From Verrucomicrobiaceae bacterium (GTDB taxonomy: Bacteria; Pseudomonadota; Gammaproteobacteria; Pseudomonadales; CAMLJR01), in the NCBI GenBank assembly GCA_028293825.1, contig JAQGNY010000009.1, positions 42,375-106,374 of the forward strand: a stretch of DNA of 64,000 nt, given 5' to 3'. Shown here piece by piece: positions 18,741 through 28,576 of the stretch. Below the pieces are notes generated by a model. It saw only the letters and a list, made by a program, of their open reading frames with translations. It was not told where the DNA came from and did not search any database. The first letter of the stretch is position 1; each line of letters opens with the position of its first letter. The position numbers were made by a program, and so were the translations under genes.

Positions 18741-19189
18741 CTCGCGTCCGGTGCGTTTAGTATTTCAAGTTTTGCTCTGATGTATTCCGAATGCGGCAAA
18801 TAAATTAAATCTGCAATTTGCCGAATCAAGTGATCTTCGTACTTATCAATATGGCGGTCAGCATTGGCCACACGCCATAACTCACAAACGAGTTTAAATT
18901 TTTCGGTGTCGCTGCATTGAGAATTGATGACGCGGGTGAACTCGTACAACGATGTCGCCTTGGCGCTGGCATTCTCAGCTTCTTGCAATAATTCCTTCAC
19001 CGCCGATTCTTCTAATCCGTAACAATTGCCAACTGCCGCTATTATTGCGGCTTGTTCACGTGGATCGCGTGCGAAATCGGCTTTACTTAATTCGATTAAA
19101 AGAGCAGCAGCTGCAATCTGTAGCTGCTGCTCACTATGCGAATCTTGCTCTTCAAATTCAGAAAAAAATGCTTTTAATTTGCTTAACAT
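18737..19189 (-). CDS. TerB-like (tellurite resistance family) helical protein
   Basis: A 150-residue all-helical acidic protein. The family pattern is AAAALLIELSKADFARDPRE near residue 27 and LVCELWRVANADRHIDKYED near residue 100, each with an acidic AD/D cluster that can bind a divalent metal. Members are widespread and mostly unstudied; the tellurite label comes from the ter operon and need not apply, since no other ter genes are here. It overlaps the STAS gene at their 3' ends and lies 36 bases after tal on the same strand. Confidence 0.8.
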   Translation of the reverse strand: MLSKLKAFFSEFEEQDSHSEQQLQIAAAALLIELSKADFARDPREQAAIIAAVGNCYGLEESAVKELLQEAENASAKATSLYEFTRVINSQCSDTEKFKLVCELWRVANADRHIDKYEDHLIRQIADLIYLPHSEYIRAKLEILNAPDAS

Positions 19190-19225
19190 GTCGTTGCTCT
19201 TTAAAGCGTCGCCTAAATGTAAGAT

Positions 19226-20182
19226 TCACAGTGATGCAGATAATATTTTTTCAAGCGCTTGTTGATCTTCGGCAAACTTGCGAATGCCCTCCGCTAACTT
19301 TTCCGTAGCCATTGCGTCTTGGTTAAAGGCGTAGCGGAAATTACTTTCGCTATCGTGTTGCGGAGTAATACGATCCCCAGTTTTAGCAGGATCTAATTTT
19401 CTTTCTAGCGTCTCATTGTCCGCTGCCAACTCTTGCAGCAGCTGTGGGCTAATAGTGAGGCGGTCGCATCCGGCCAACTGTTCTATTTCACCGATATTGC
19501 GAAAACTGGCGCCCATAACGATGGTGGCGTAATTATTCTGTTTAAAATAATTATAAATAGTCGTGACTGAAATCACTCCAGGGTCTTCTTGTGCGGGATA
19601 TGCCTCTTTACCGGAGTTTTTCAAATGCCAATCAAGAATGCGCCCTACAAAGGGAGAAATTAACGTCACGCCTGCGTCGGCACATGCAGCTGCCTGCGTG
19701 AAATTAAATAGGAGTGTTAGATTGCAATTGATGTTTTCTTTTTCGAGAATTTCAGCGGCGCGAATGCCTTCCCAGGTGGATGCAATTTTAATCAAAATTC
19801 TCTCACGGCCAATATCGGCTTTTTGGTAAAGGTCGATTAATCGGCGTGCTTTTTCGATGATGGCGCGGGTATCAAATGAAAGCCGCGCGTCTACTTCAGT
19901 TGAAACTCGCCCTGGAATGATGCGAAGAATTTCACCGCCAATGGCGACAGCCAATTTATCGGCACAATTAATTAATTGTGCAGCGGTATCGCCAGATTGT
20001 TTTTTTGCCCAATCTGCTGATTGTTGTAAGAGCTGTTTATACGCGGGCAGCGCCGCCGCTTTCAATAAAAGAGAAGGGTTTGTGGTGGCATCGAGCGGTT
20101 GAAAACGTTTGATGGCTTCGATGTCGCCGCTATCAGCGACCACTGCAGTAAATTGCTTAAGCTGTTCCAGTTTGCTGGACAT
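19226..20182 (-). CDS. tal: Transaldolase
   Basis: A 318-residue transaldolase of the TalB class, which moves a dihydroxyacetone unit between sugar phosphates in the non-oxidative pentose phosphate pathway. Signatures are [15 protein letters not shown] near residue 27 and [16 protein letters not shown] near 126, with the Schiff-base lysine in [16 protein letters not shown] lies 8 bases before the ATG. Length equals E. coli TalB (317). It lies between dusA and the TerB-like gene. Confidence 0.95.
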   Translation of the reverse strand: MSSKLEQLKQFTAVVADSGDIEAIKRFQPLDATTNPSLLLKAAALPAYKQLLQQSADWAKKQSGDTAAQLINCADKLAVAIGGEILRIIPGRVSTEVDARLSFDTRAIIEKARRLIDLYQKADIGRERILIKIASTWEGIRAAEILEKENINCNLTLLFNFTQAAACADAGVTLISPFVGRILDWHLKNSGKEAYPAQEDPGVISVTTIYNYFKQNNYATIVMGASFRNIGEIEQLAGCDRLTISPQLLQELAADNETLERKLDPAKTGDRITPQHDSESNFRYAFNQDAMATEKLAEGIRKFAEDQQALEKILSASL

Positions 20183-20236
20183 CGTTATACCTCAATATGC
20201 AAAGTAGCCAATAAGTGTGTCGCAATGAAGCCATAG

Positions 20237-21265
20237 TTATCCGGGCTTAGCGACGCTATAAAACGCTGATTCACTGCGATTGTGCATGCTAGCCAGCGCC
20301 TCTTTCAAAACTTGGACACCAGCGCTCGTGCGCGGTGCCCGTTCACTTAAAATTCGCCGAAACTGTCTCGCCCCTGGTAATCCCTGATACAGCCCAAGAA
20401 TATGTCGCGTAATCGCGTGTAATGTGGTGCCGTTTAACAATTGCTGTTCAATATACGGAATCAATTCATCGATAATTTGCTCGCGAGCTTTTGGAAGCGA
20501 TGTATCGGCAAAAAAATCGCGATCAATGGTGCTCAGCAAATAAGGCGTTTGATACGCGCTGCGACCGAGCATTACGCCATCGACGTTATCAAGGTGTGAA
20601 TGACATGCATCTAAGGATTCGATGCCGCCATTAATCACAATCGTTAGGTCTGGAAACTCTTGTTTAAGTTGATATACATTTTCATATTGAAGTGGCGGTA
20701 TTTCACGATTTTGCTTCGGGCTTAATCCTTTTAGCCACGCTTTTCGCGCATGTACAATAAAAGTGTCGCATCCGGTTGATGCAATCGTATCGACAAATTG
20801 TGCCATGGCTTCGTAGCTGTCTTGATCGTCAACGCCGATGCGATGCTTAACCGTCACGCGAATCGTGCAAGCGTCTTGCATTGCCTTAACGCAATCGGCG
20901 ACGAGGGTCGGCTGCGTCATGAGGCAAGCGCCAAATGCGCCATTTTGAACGCGAGCAGAAGGGCAGCCGCAATTCAGGTTGACCTCGTCGTAACCAAATT
21001 TTTCTGCCAGATTCGCGCATTGCGCCAGCGCATTTGGATCGCTCCCGCCCAGCTGGAGTGCTAATGGATTTTCGCTTGGATCGAATTCGAGAAAGCGGTT
21101 GACGTCGCCATGCAGGAGCGCGCCAGTCGTAATCATTTCAGTGTAAAGCAGAGCATTTTTGCTCAAAAGCCGCCAAAAATAACGGCAGTGCTTGTCGCTC
21201 CAATCGAGCATCGGTGCAACGCAGAAGCGATGATAGGTATTTTTCATTGCAGGATTGTTGTTCAT
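20237..21265 (-). CDS. dusA: tRNA-dihydrouridine(20/20a) synthase DusA
   Basis: An FMN-dependent tRNA dihydrouridine synthase of about 342 residues that reduces U20/U20a in the D-loop. The N-terminus FCVAPMLDWSDKHCRYFWR is typical of DusA. The VNLNCGCPSARVQNGAFGAC motif carries the active-site cysteine near residue 106, and HARKAWLKGLSPKQNREIPP is the DusA-specific segment. The open frame could begin at a TTG (21271); ATG codons at 21265 and 21247 are equally plausible, as none has a clear ribosome binding site. Confidence 0.93.
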   Translation of the reverse strand: MNNNPAMKNTYHRFCVAPMLDWSDKHCRYFWRLLSKNALLYTEMITTGALLHGDVNRFLEFDPSENPLALQLGGSDPNALAQCANLAEKFGYDEVNLNCGCPSARVQNGAFGACLMTQPTLVADCVKAMQDACTIRVTVKHRIGVDDQDSYEAMAQFVDTIASTGCDTFIVHARKAWLKGLSPKQNREIPPLQYENVYQLKQEFPDLTIVINGGIESLDACHSHLDNVDGVMLGRSAYQTPYLLSTIDRDFFADTSLPKAREQIIDELIPYIEQQLLNGTTLHAITRHILGLYQGLPGARQFRRILSERAPRTSAGVQVLKEALASMHNRSESAFYSVAKPG

Positions 21266-21300
21266 CGGCAATTTATAAAGATCACAGTTTATTGCATTTG

Positions 21301-21420
21301 GCTAATGGCATTGGAGCAAAGGCTTAAATTACTTTTAAAGCCGAAGCCATAAGCGCGCAAGCCATTTGGGTCTTCCGACTACATTTTGGCGCTGATCGGG
21401 CTTTTGTCGATTTTTTTTAC
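21301..21420 (+). other. Possible structured 5' leader upstream of the FN3 protein gene
   Basis: This stretch holds a hairpin (GGCTT at 21321-21325 with AAGCC at 21338-21342), then GCGCAAGCC at 21355-21363, GGGTCT at 21368-21373 and GGGC at 21398-21401, ending in a run of eight T. The order of GCAAAG, GCAAGCC, GGGTCT and GGGC elements faintly resembles a class I c-di-GMP riboswitch, but several invariant positions differ. I treat it only as a candidate leader. Confidence 0.2.
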
Positions 21421-21559
21421 GATCTGCGTCACACTTACGGTTATTGCCTGTTACTGCCGTTAGGCGATTTCATTTAGTCTCACACCGGGATGGGGGGATA
21501 CGCCTGGGCTCTGTACTCAGTAATTCGACATGGAGCGGGAAAAAGTTTTGGGGAAACCA

Positions 21560-21997
21560 ATGTTCAAATTTATCGTAAGCAAGATCATTCTCGTTTGTGC
21601 GATTTTCGGCGCCGCCGAAAGTAGCGCCGCCATTGTTAAAAATGGTATCCGTTATGACGTATATACCAAAGCTGGAAAATGTTTGGACGGTAGCAACAAG
21701 CTAAAATACCTATCCAAAACGTGGTGTCCAACGTATGGCGTTTCGCTCAGTTGGAGCGCCCCGGTAAAGAGAACCGATGGAAAACCACTAACGGCGAGCG
21801 ATATCCGAGCCTATGAGGTTTATTGGACGCGAAACGTGGATGAAAAAGGTGGAACCATAAAAAAGGGCAGCACTGTTGACTCCACGATGTTTTATATTTT
21901 TACGCCCGATACTTACCATTTCGCCATCTCAGCGGTGGATTTAGCTGGCTTAAAAAGCCCTCTATCGAAAGTGGTAAGTGTAAAAATGGGTAAATAG
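21560..21997 (+). CDS. Secreted fibronectin type III-like protein
   Basis: A 145-residue protein from the ATG at 21560, chosen because GGGGA lies about 5 bases upstream and a signal peptide follows at once (MFKFIVSKIILVCAIFGA, cleavage near SSAA). The mature part contains one FN3-like domain: SLSWSAPVKR, then IRAYEVYWTRN, and TYHFAISAVDLAGLKSPLS near the end, the usual B, C and F strand pattern. Two cysteines (KCLD and TWCP) could form a disulphide. Function unknown. It has a long upstream region (288 bases) and appears monocistronic. Confidence 0.75.
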   Translation: MFKFIVSKIILVCAIFGAAESSAAIVKNGIRYDVYTKAGKCLDGSNKLKYLSKTWCPTYGVSLSWSAPVKRTDGKPLTASDIRAYEVYWTRNVDEKGGTIKKGSTVDSTMFYIFTPDTYHFAISAVDLAGLKSPLSKVVSVKMGK

Positions 21998-22074
21998 AGG
22001 TAACACTCGATAGTTCAGATTTGCAGCGATTATCAAGAAAATCTTCCAGCTCTTATGGCGGGCGTGAGAAAGCA

Positions 22075-22098
22075 GCGGCGACTCTTTATAATCGCCGC
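22075..22098 (+). promoter_or_regulatory. Candidate gltX -10 region with flanking inverted repeat
   Basis: TATAAT at 22087-22092 lies 35 bases before gltX. It sits inside an inverted repeat (GCGGCGA at 22075-22081, TCGCCGC at 22092-22098). No good -35 box is seen at the right spacing, so the call is tentative. Confidence 0.35.
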
Positions 22099-22127
22099 CC
22101 TCAGTCAGTTTAAGCCCGAGCCACTTC

Positions 22128-23630
22128 ATGACCATTCGTACCCGTATCGCTCCATCTCCAACTGGGGATCCTCATGTTGGAACTGCCTATATCGCATTAT
22201 TCAATCAATGCTTTGCCCGGCTTCATGGTGGTCAATTTATTCTGCGAATTGAAGACACCGATCGCCAGCGCTCAACACCGGCATCAGAACAGGCGATTCT
22301 CGACTCTCTAAAATGGCTTGGTTTAAATTGGGACGAAGGTCCCGACGTAGGCGGTGCCTTTGGGCCGTATCGGCAAAGTGAGCGCGGTGCAGTCTACGAG
22401 CAGCACGCCCAGCTTCTGTTGGAAAAAAGTCATGCATTCCACTGTTTTTGCAGCAGCGAGCGCCTTGATACGCTTCGCGCCGAGCAAATGGCCGCGCAAA
22501 CGCCGGTTGGTTATGACGGTCATTGCCTTAATCTGACTCAATCGGAAGTTTCTGCGCAAATCGCCGCTGATATTCCTCATGTGGTGAGAATGAAAGTGCC
22601 GCGTGAAGGTGTTTGCGTAATAAATGATTTGTTGCGCGATCCAATCGAGATCGAATGGTCGCAAGTCGACATGCAGGTTTTACTGAAAGCTGACGGTATG
22701 CCCACTTACCATCTCGCCAACGTCGTCGACGATCATCTGATGCAGATTACCCACGTCATTCGCGGCGAGGAGTGGATTTCCTCAGCACCGAAGCATAAGT
22801 TGCTATATGAGTATTTCGGCTGGGAAATGCCGCAGTTGTGCCATTTGCCGCTGTTGCGCAACCCCGATAAAAGTAAACTCAGCAAGCGTAAAAATCCAAC
22901 CAGCATTTTGTACTATCAGCGCATGGGCTTTCTGCCCGAGGCATTGCTGAACTACCTCGGTCGCATGGGTTGGTCAATGCCGGATGAACGCGAGAAATTT
23001 ACGCTCGACGAAATGGTTGCCGTATTCGACTTAAAACGCGTCAGTCTCGGTGGTCCGATTTTCGATCTGGAAAAGCTGCGCTGGCTCAACGGTACCTGGA
23101 TTCGCGAAAATTTTTCGCCGGAGCAGCTCGCCGATCGGTTGCATGAATGGGCATTCAATCGCGATTATTTGCTAAAAATTCTTCCATTGGCGCAGGTTCG
23201 AATCGAAACGCTGAGCGATTTTGCGCCGCTCACAGCTTTTTTCGTTTCCGGAATGTTGCCGCTCAATGCGGATAGCTTTAAATCAACCGGATTTGAAGAC
23301 GAGGTATTGCTGCAGGTTTTGCAATTCACGTTGTGGCGTTTGGAAGCGCAACAAGATTGGCAGCGCGACGCTATTTTTGCTCAGCTAAAAGATATTGCCG
23401 GCGCGATGCAAATTAAAATTAAAGACTTTTTTGCGCCTTTATTTATTGCGATAGCGGGTACGCAGTCTTCGGTATCGGTGATCGATGCTATGAGTGTCCT
23501 CGGCCCCGATATGTGCCGCGCGCGGTTGCGGCATGCATTGGATACGCTGGGCGGCGTGGGAAAGAAGCGGATGAAGGCGTTCGAAAAAAATTATCAGGCT
23601 TTGTCGGAGGCCACTCCCGAGTCCGAATAG
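22128..23630 (+). CDS. gltX: Glutamate--tRNA ligase
   Basis: A 500-residue class I aminoacyl-tRNA synthetase that charges tRNA-Glu. The HIGH-type motif is [14 protein letters not shown] near residues 8-21 and the KMSKS-type motif is KLSKRKNP near 250. The anticodon-binding helical domain follows, ending with [19 protein letters not shown]. Length fits non-discriminating or discriminating bacterial GltX equally. A tRNA-Ala gene begins 58 bases after its stop. Confidence 0.96.
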   Translation: MTIRTRIAPSPTGDPHVGTAYIALFNQCFARLHGGQFILRIEDTDRQRSTPASEQAILDSLKWLGLNWDEGPDVGGAFGPYRQSERGAVYEQHAQLLLEKSHAFHCFCSSERLDTLRAEQMAAQTPVGYDGHCLNLTQSEVSAQIAADIPHVVRMKVPREGVCVINDLLRDPIEIEWSQVDMQVLLKADGMPTYHLANVVDDHLMQITHVIRGEEWISSAPKHKLLYEYFGWEMPQLCHLPLLRNPDKSKLSKRKNPTSILYYQRMGFLPEALLNYLGRMGWSMPDEREKFTLDEMVAVFDLKRVSLGGPIFDLEKLRWLNGTWIRENFSPEQLADRLHEWAFNRDYLLKILPLAQVRIETLSDFAPLTAFFVSGMLPLNADSFKSTGFEDEVLLQVLQFTLWRLEAQQDWQRDAIFAQLKDIAGAMQIKIKDFFAPLFIAIAGTQSSVSVIDAMSVLGPDMCRARLRHALDTLGGVGKKRMKAFEKNYQALSEATPESE

Positions 23631-23688
23631 CAGCAACGTAGTTGACACTCGCGGGGGTGCTCTTTATGATGCGGGCCTCCTCGAATTC

Positions 23689-23764
<76 letters not shown>

Positions 23765-23791
23765 AATCCTCAGCAGTAATTGTTGTCGAAT

Positions 23792-23820
23792 AAAAAGGCC
23801 CGCAATTTGCGGGCCTTTTT
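23792..23820 (+). terminator. Terminator downstream of tRNA-Ala
   Basis: A GC-rich stem (GGCCCGCA with TGCGGGCC), extended by five A-T pairs on each side, ends in TTTTTATTTT. It lies 27 bases past the tRNA. Because it is flanked by A5 and T5 it could work in both directions. Confidence 0.88.
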
Positions 23821-23999
23821 ATTTTCTGCGCCGGACATCGTTCCTTGTCTCCAGTTGTCTGCCTCGGTACATTGTGTTCGCCGCTCTCCATTGGCGGACT
23901 TATTTGCACAAAATCTGTTTTGCTGCTTTCGTTTAGGCAGCCGCACGCAGCGTCGAATTACCAAAATCGGATTTTCCCTGACGGATAAATGGGGCGCGC

Positions 24000-24836
24000 A
24001 TGACAGCTAATGCAACGATAACAGTCGACAGCTTTAGAATAATAATCAGTGGCGCCACAAATACCGGGCATGTGCGTGGTCATAACGAAGATGCCATTCT
24101 GACTGACAATGCACGCGGCCTCGCGGTAGTCGCTGACGGAATGGGCGGGCACGCGACGGGCGAAGTAGCCAGCCGCATTACCATCGACACATTTGCTCAG
24201 CTCACTTCCGATGCGATGACGTTACGCAACATTTTGCTGCAGGCGCACGCGGCGATTGTTGCAAAGGCAATCGAACAACCTGAATCGGAAGGAATGGGCG
24301 CCACTGCGGTTGCAGTGCTTGCTGATACTGAACACTTTCAAATTGCGTGGGTCGGCGACTCGCGTGCCTATCATTGGCGGCGCGGCCAATTAAGGCAGCT
24401 TACGCGCGATCACTCCTATCTTGAATTTTTATTGCGCAGTGGAGAAATTACCGAGCAGCAGGCACTCAATCATCCTCAGCGCAATGTAGTCACTCAGGCG
24501 CTTGGTTTAAATTCACCGGAGCCTGACGTAATAAACGAGCAGTGGCAACAAGGCGATCGATTGTTATTGTGTAGTGATGGGCTGAGCGATGAGCTTGACG
24601 CCAACGCGATAGAAAGACTGCTCAGTGCAAATGCCGACACCGAAAGCGCCGTATCAGAGTTAATTGGCGCCGCGTTACGCAACGGTGGTCGAGACAATGT
24701 CAGCGTAGTTTTACTCGAAAATAGGTCTGAAAAACTGTCCGAATTTACCGGGTCTGGTCGCGGCTTGTTGGCATCTATCGGTGGATTAACAGTCGTTATT
24801 TTCGTAGTGATTGTTTGGTGGTTGCGTCGCAGCTGA
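24000..24836 (+). CDS. PP2C-family serine/threonine phosphatase with C-terminal membrane anchor
   Basis: A 278-residue protein phosphatase. The catalytic domain covers about residues 12-250 with the PPM motifs GHVRGHNEDA, VADGMGGHATGEVAS, AWVGDSRAYHWR, LLLCSDGLSD and GGRDNVSVVLL; the metal-binding aspartates are all present. Residues about 253-275 form one membrane helix ending in WWLRRS, so the enzyme should be tethered to the inner membrane facing the cytoplasm. It resembles Stp1/PppA phosphatases. No Hanks-type kinase, FHA protein or type VI genes lie nearby. It is divergent from nothing and stands between the tRNA and pdxJ. Confidence 0.88.
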   Translation: MTANATITVDSFRIIISGATNTGHVRGHNEDAILTDNARGLAVVADGMGGHATGEVASRITIDTFAQLTSDAMTLRNILLQAHAAIVAKAIEQPESEGMGATAVAVLADTEHFQIAWVGDSRAYHWRRGQLRQLTRDHSYLEFLLRSGEITEQQALNHPQRNVVTQALGLNSPEPDVINEQWQQGDRLLLCSDGLSDELDANAIERLLSANADTESAVSELIGAALRNGGRDNVSVVLLENRSEKLSEFTGSGRGLLASIGGLTVVIFVVIVWWLRRS

Positions 24837-24874
24837 ATGTTTTTAGCAGCGCAGTATTGGCGCTAAAGTTTTTA

Positions 24875-25645
24875 TTAAGATTTATTGCCCAATGCGTATT
24901 GATAAGCCCGCACGGCATTGGTAAGCCCCATTTCTATTGCATCGACTGTGAACGCGTGACCGATCGACACTTCGCGTAAATGCGGCACCGTTTTGAACAG
25001 CGGAAGATTGAATAAATTGAGATCGTGGCCCGCGTTTAATCCCAGACCGACTTCTGCTGCTTTTTCTGCGGCGCGATAAAACTTTTGAAAAACATTTTCG
25101 ATATCGCGTTGCTCAGCAAAAGCGTGTGCGAATGGGCCTGTATATAACTCGATACGATCGGCGCCGATTTGCTTTGCCAGCTCAATCTGCCGGGGTTCTG
25201 GATCCATAAATAAACTGACGCGCACTCCCCACTGCTGCAGTTGCTCAATGATGGGAGCAAGTTTGTCGCCGCTGCGGGTTAAATCGAAGCCATGATCGGA
25301 CGTAAGCTGCTCGTCGCTGTCTGGCACCAATGTGCATTGCGCCGGTTTAATGCGCTGCACGATCTCCATAAATCCTGGGTAGTCGCTGACGTCTGCGCGT
25401 GCGCTGCGCATCGCCCCCGCAAATGGATTACCTTCGATATTAAATTCAACCTGCAGCATTTTATTGAGCGCATAACAATCATCGGCGCGAATATGCCGCT
25501 GATCGGGACGGGGGTGCACGGTAATGCCGTCCGCGCCGGCGTCGATACACATCTGTGCATGAGCGGTGACGCTCGGATACTCGGTATCGCGAGAATTGCG
25601 AATTAACGCGATTTTATTGAGATTAATACTGAGTGCGATGGCCAT
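24875..25645 (-). CDS. pdxJ: Pyridoxine 5'-phosphate synthase
   Basis: A PdxJ enzyme of 256 residues that condenses 3-amino-2-oxopropyl phosphate with deoxyxylulose 5-phosphate to make pyridoxine 5'-phosphate. Hallmarks: ALSINLNKIALIRNSR at the N-terminus, ADGITVHPRPDQRHIRADD near 40, FNIEGNP, CTLVPDSDEQLTSDHG and GLGLNAGHDLN. I chose the ATG at 25645, which lies 5 bases past the upstream gene's stop and gives the normal N-terminus; a longer frame to 25681 overlaps that gene. It is the second gene of a pair with the SH3 protein. Confidence 0.94.
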   Translation of the reverse strand: MAIALSINLNKIALIRNSRDTEYPSVTAHAQMCIDAGADGITVHPRPDQRHIRADDCYALNKMLQVEFNIEGNPFAGAMRSARADVSDYPGFMEIVQRIKPAQCTLVPDSDEQLTSDHGFDLTRSGDKLAPIIEQLQQWGVRVSLFMDPEPRQIELAKQIGADRIELYTGPFAHAFAEQRDIENVFQKFYRAAEKAAEVGLGLNAGHDLNLFNLPLFKTVPHLREVSIGHAFTVDAIEMGLTNAVRAYQYALGNKS

Positions 25646-25650
25646 CGATT

Positions 25651-26334
25651 TCAAAACCACTCGGATTTCTTTTTCGGCCACATATGCGCGGCTAGCAATG
25701 TCAGCAGAGCGCCGGCAATGACCGCGAGGCCACCTTCGCGAAACAGCGCGAAGTTTTTGCTGCGGCGCAGTTCGGTGAGCTCGCTATTATTCGCTTCGGT
25801 TTGGGTGTGCAGTGTTTCGTTGTCTTTTTTTAATTCGATATTTTCCTGCGCTAATTGCGTTGCATTGTCCGGCGCTTGCTGAAATGTTTGCAGTTCATTT
25901 TGTAGGCGTTGATTTTCAGTTTTTAACTGACTGAGTTGTTGCGCAGCGGCGCGTTGATCCTGCGGAATATTGGCTTGTTGCTCGTTCAATTCGGTCGTTT
26001 TTTTACGCAGCTCGAGAAGCTCGTTATTGGCCGCGTCGAGTTGAATGCGCGCGGTGGGCTCACTCATCAAATAGCGCGTAGCGATCCATCCCTCGACGCC
26101 ATCGGCGGTGCGCACACGCGAGAACCCGTTTTTATCCTCGCTCTGTACTAGCGTGAGCGATGTGCCGCTGGGCAGGCCGGGAAGCACATTTCTACTTTCC
26201 GCACTCGGCCCTTCATGCAATGGCACAGCCATCCAGTCGCGCACGTAGCGCGTGGCTTCATCGGCATGCGCAGTATGCGCCAGCATTAAATACAACAACG
26301 GTGCGATTAAACGTTTCAATTCGATACCTTTCAA
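25651..26334 (-). CDS. SH3-domain, coiled-coil membrane protein (TIGR04211/YgiM-like)
   Basis: A 227-residue envelope protein: signal peptide (residues about 1-24, cleavage after AHA), a bacterial SH3 domain (about 27-92, with VPLHEGPSAESRNVLPGLP and VEGWIATRYL), a long coiled coil (about 95-190), and a C-terminal membrane helix (about 200-218) with a basic KKKSEWF tail. This layout matches the YgiM/TIGR04211 family, whose function is unsettled. It is followed after 5 bases by pdxJ. Confidence 0.85.
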   Translation of the reverse strand: MKGIELKRLIAPLLYLMLAHTAHADEATRYVRDWMAVPLHEGPSAESRNVLPGLPSGTSLTLVQSEDKNGFSRVRTADGVEGWIATRYLMSEPTARIQLDAANNELLELRKKTTELNEQQANIPQDQRAAAQQLSQLKTENQRLQNELQTFQQAPDNATQLAQENIELKKDNETLHTQTEANNSELTELRRSKNFALFREGGLAVIAGALLTLLAAHMWPKKKSEWF

Positions 26335-26545
26335 TCGTCGATGATTATGAGTTTAGATTTAATGACGAAAGCGTTTGTGTCAACCATTCACTGATGGTTC
26401 CACAAATAATCCAAGTAATGATGAGAGCAGATTGATAGCGGCGCACAGCGGCCGCGTTGAATAAACAATAAAAACAACGGAAATAAATATCGGCGGCGGA
26501 AATAAACGGCTCAAACCATATCGCGCCGTGTGTTCAAGTAAACGC

Positions 26546-26845
26546 TTAAGGCAGTGCGCGCTTAAACGGCTTAACGATAACTTTTGCGTAGACGCCGGCA
26601 AGTAAATACGGATCTGCATTCGCCCATTGCTGTGCGTCGTTAAGGCTTGCAAATTCAGCGATGACCAAACTGCCGCTGAAGCCCGCTTCACCGGGGTCTT
26701 CGCTATCGATGGCGGGATGCGGCCCGGCTAATAGCAGGCGACCTTCTTGTTTTAAAACGTCGAGGCGAGCGATGTGATCCGGACGAGTAGTTTTACGCAG
26801 GGCCAAACTGTTGGCCACGTCTTCGCTGATGATGGCATAAAGCAT
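26546..26845 (-). CDS. YciI-like protein
   Basis: A 99-residue ferredoxin-fold YciI family protein. It starts [18 protein letters not shown] and carries the family's [14 protein letters not shown] segment near residues 39-50, with the conserved His-Asp pair, and [20 protein letters not shown]. The biochemical role of most YciI proteins is unknown. It lies three bases after the membrane protein gene 26849-27550, so the two are one unit. Confidence 0.88.
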   Translation of the reverse strand: MLYAIISEDVANSLALRKTTRPDHIARLDVLKQEGRLLLAGPHPAIDSEDPGEAGFSGSLVIAEFASLNDAQQWANADPYLLAGVYAKVIVKPFKRALP

Positions 26846-26848
26846 CGA

Positions 26849-27550
26849 TTAACTTTCCTGAACGATGTCGTCTAGCGTCAGACGCGTGAGTTTTTGAATA
26901 TTGTTGAGCAAGTAATACATGGTGCCGGCCAACACGATAGTGCAGGGCAGTGCTATTACCGGAAAACTAAGGGCTGTCATTTTGCCAAGCTCTTGCGCCA
27001 GCTCGGTGCTGCCGGGCGGGCTGACCAAAATAGTTTTGGCGAGCAGATAATTCAGAATGGCCGACAGAAAAAACGAACCGGCGACCATGTAAGATGCAAC
27101 GGCGAGGTGGCGCTCGAATTTTTCATTGGCATTGTGTTCATGCAGCGCCGCGCTGACTTTATCCAATTGCAGAATTTGATCGTTGTATAAAAACGTGCGT
27201 ACCAGCGGATAGCGTGTGTAAATTGAAATTAGCGTCGCTAAGCCCAGCAGCGCGGGCACCGCCGCATCTTTGATCGCAATATAATGCGGCGGCAATTTCA
27301 ACAGACTCATGCTGCCGGTGAGTACGACGCTGATCACGCCAAGTATCGAAAAGAAATTAGGTTTGTGCGCGTAAAAATAATCGCGCACGCCGTAAGCAAT
27401 AGGAAATGCCAGCGCAACGACGACGCCCCAAATAGGCCCGAGAAAATTATCGCCGCTGAATTTGGAAAGAATCAGCGTCGGCAGAATAATGTTGAAGCCG
27501 AGATTGGCGAGAATTCCGGATTTTTTTTGTGGCGCGGTAGCGGTTTGCAT
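26849..27550 (-). CDS. Integral membrane protein (VC0807-like, YciB position)
   Basis: A 233-residue inner-membrane protein with about six helices. It begins with a soluble Lys-rich N-terminus, then GILANLGFNIILPTLILSKF. A GDNFLGPIWGVVVALAFPIAYGV-type region and the central LPPHYIAIKDAAVPALLGL segment recall the VC0807 family. It occupies the place that the septation protein YciB takes in the yciB-yciI-PHP gene order of related genomes, but I do not see YciB's own sequence motifs clearly. Function unknown. Confidence 0.7.
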   Translation of the reverse strand: MQTATAPQKKSGILANLGFNIILPTLILSKFSGDNFLGPIWGVVVALAFPIAYGVRDYFYAHKPNFFSILGVISVVLTGSMSLLKLPPHYIAIKDAAVPALLGLATLISIYTRYPLVRTFLYNDQILQLDKVSAALHEHNANEKFERHLAVASYMVAGSFFLSAILNYLLAKTILVSPPGSTELAQELGKMTALSFPVIALPCTIVLAGTMYYLLNNIQKLTRLTLDDIVQES

Positions 27551-27688
27551 AATTTATCGAGTGGCCGAAATGCGTGTACTGGCGAATTGGCCGCTAATAT
27601 ACTGGCTTCCTCGCAGGGGCTCCACCCCGGGTTTTACTGAGCAGCACTCCGCCTACCGAATTCATCGCCGCTACATCAGCCAGAGCCG

Positions 27689-28555
27689 GTGTATCTGGCG
27701 CCATTACTGAGGTCATTCTTGCGCGCCGATTTGCATTGCCATACCAACGCCTCCGACGGCTTGCTGGATCCAATAGCGCTGTGCGACCGCGCCGCGCAGC
27801 GCGGCGTGGAATTGCTCGCAATTACTGATCACGACACCGTCGCCGGTGTGCAGGCGGCTCGCGACTATATGCGCAGCCAGCTGCTGCCGGCGTTTCAACT
27901 GCTGGTCGGCATTGAATATTCGAGCGTGTGGGCTCATATCGGCGTTCATATTGTCGGCCTGGGTATTGATGACAGCCACACGGCAACGATTGAGGCATGC
28001 CGCTTTTACGGTAAAGCGCGCCGGGAGCGGGCGGAGATGATCGGCACTCGGCTTACAAAGTTGGGTATGCCGGGAGCTACCGAAGGCGCATTGGCGCTTG
28101 CCGGCAGCGCCCAGATCGGTCGGCCGCATTTTGCGCGCTATCTGCTTGCGCAAGGGCATGTTCGCAGTGAGGACGAGGCATTTACTCGTTACCTCGGCGC
28201 CGGCAAGCCGGGCGACATCAAAGCACTGTGGCCGCCGATGGATGAGGTAGTTAGCTGGATTCGCGCGGCCGGTGGTGTGCCCGTGTTGGCGCATCCGATT
28301 AAATACCGACAAACCGGTGCGCGGCTGCGGAGGCTAGTGGCTGAGTTTGCGGCATGTGGCGGTCAAGCGGTAGAAGTTGTAGTAGGTCGCCAAGTGGCCG
28401 ACGAAAGCCGCTTTGTCGGCCAGCTCTGTCAGCAAAATGGGTTAGCTGCATCGCAAGGCAGCGATTTTCATGGACCTTCGCCTTGGTGCGAATTGGGCGA
28501 TATTCACGCGCTACCCGCAGGCTCTACGCCAGTTTGGCAGCGCTGGGTGAGTTAA
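27689..28555 (+). CDS. rnm: PHP-domain phosphoesterase / 5'-3' exoribonuclease (Rnm, YciV)
   Basis: A 288-residue PHP-domain protein. Metal-binding motifs are DLHCHTNASDG near residue 14, AITDHDTVAG near 45, GIEYSS, GVPVLAHPIKY near 195 and SQGSDFHGP near 265. E. coli YciV (RNase AM) removes 5' nucleotides from short RNAs and matures the 5' end of 23S and other rRNAs. The start is a GTG at 27689; a TTG at 27719, nearer the DLHCH motif, is an alternative. It heads a plus-strand series with yciO, scpA, scpB and rluB. Confidence 0.88.
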   Translation: MYLAPLLRSFLRADLHCHTNASDGLLDPIALCDRAAQRGVELLAITDHDTVAGVQAARDYMRSQLLPAFQLLVGIEYSSVWAHIGVHIVGLGIDDSHTATIEACRFYGKARRERAEMIGTRLTKLGMPGATEGALALAGSAQIGRPHFARYLLAQGHVRSEDEAFTRYLGAGKPGDIKALWPPMDEVVSWIRAAGGVPVLAHPIKYRQTGARLRRLVAEFAACGGQAVEVVVGRQVADESRFVGQLCQQNGLAASQGSDFHGPSPWCELGDIHALPAGSTPVWQRWVS

Positions 28556-28576
28556 TGAATGCAAGATGACAAATCA

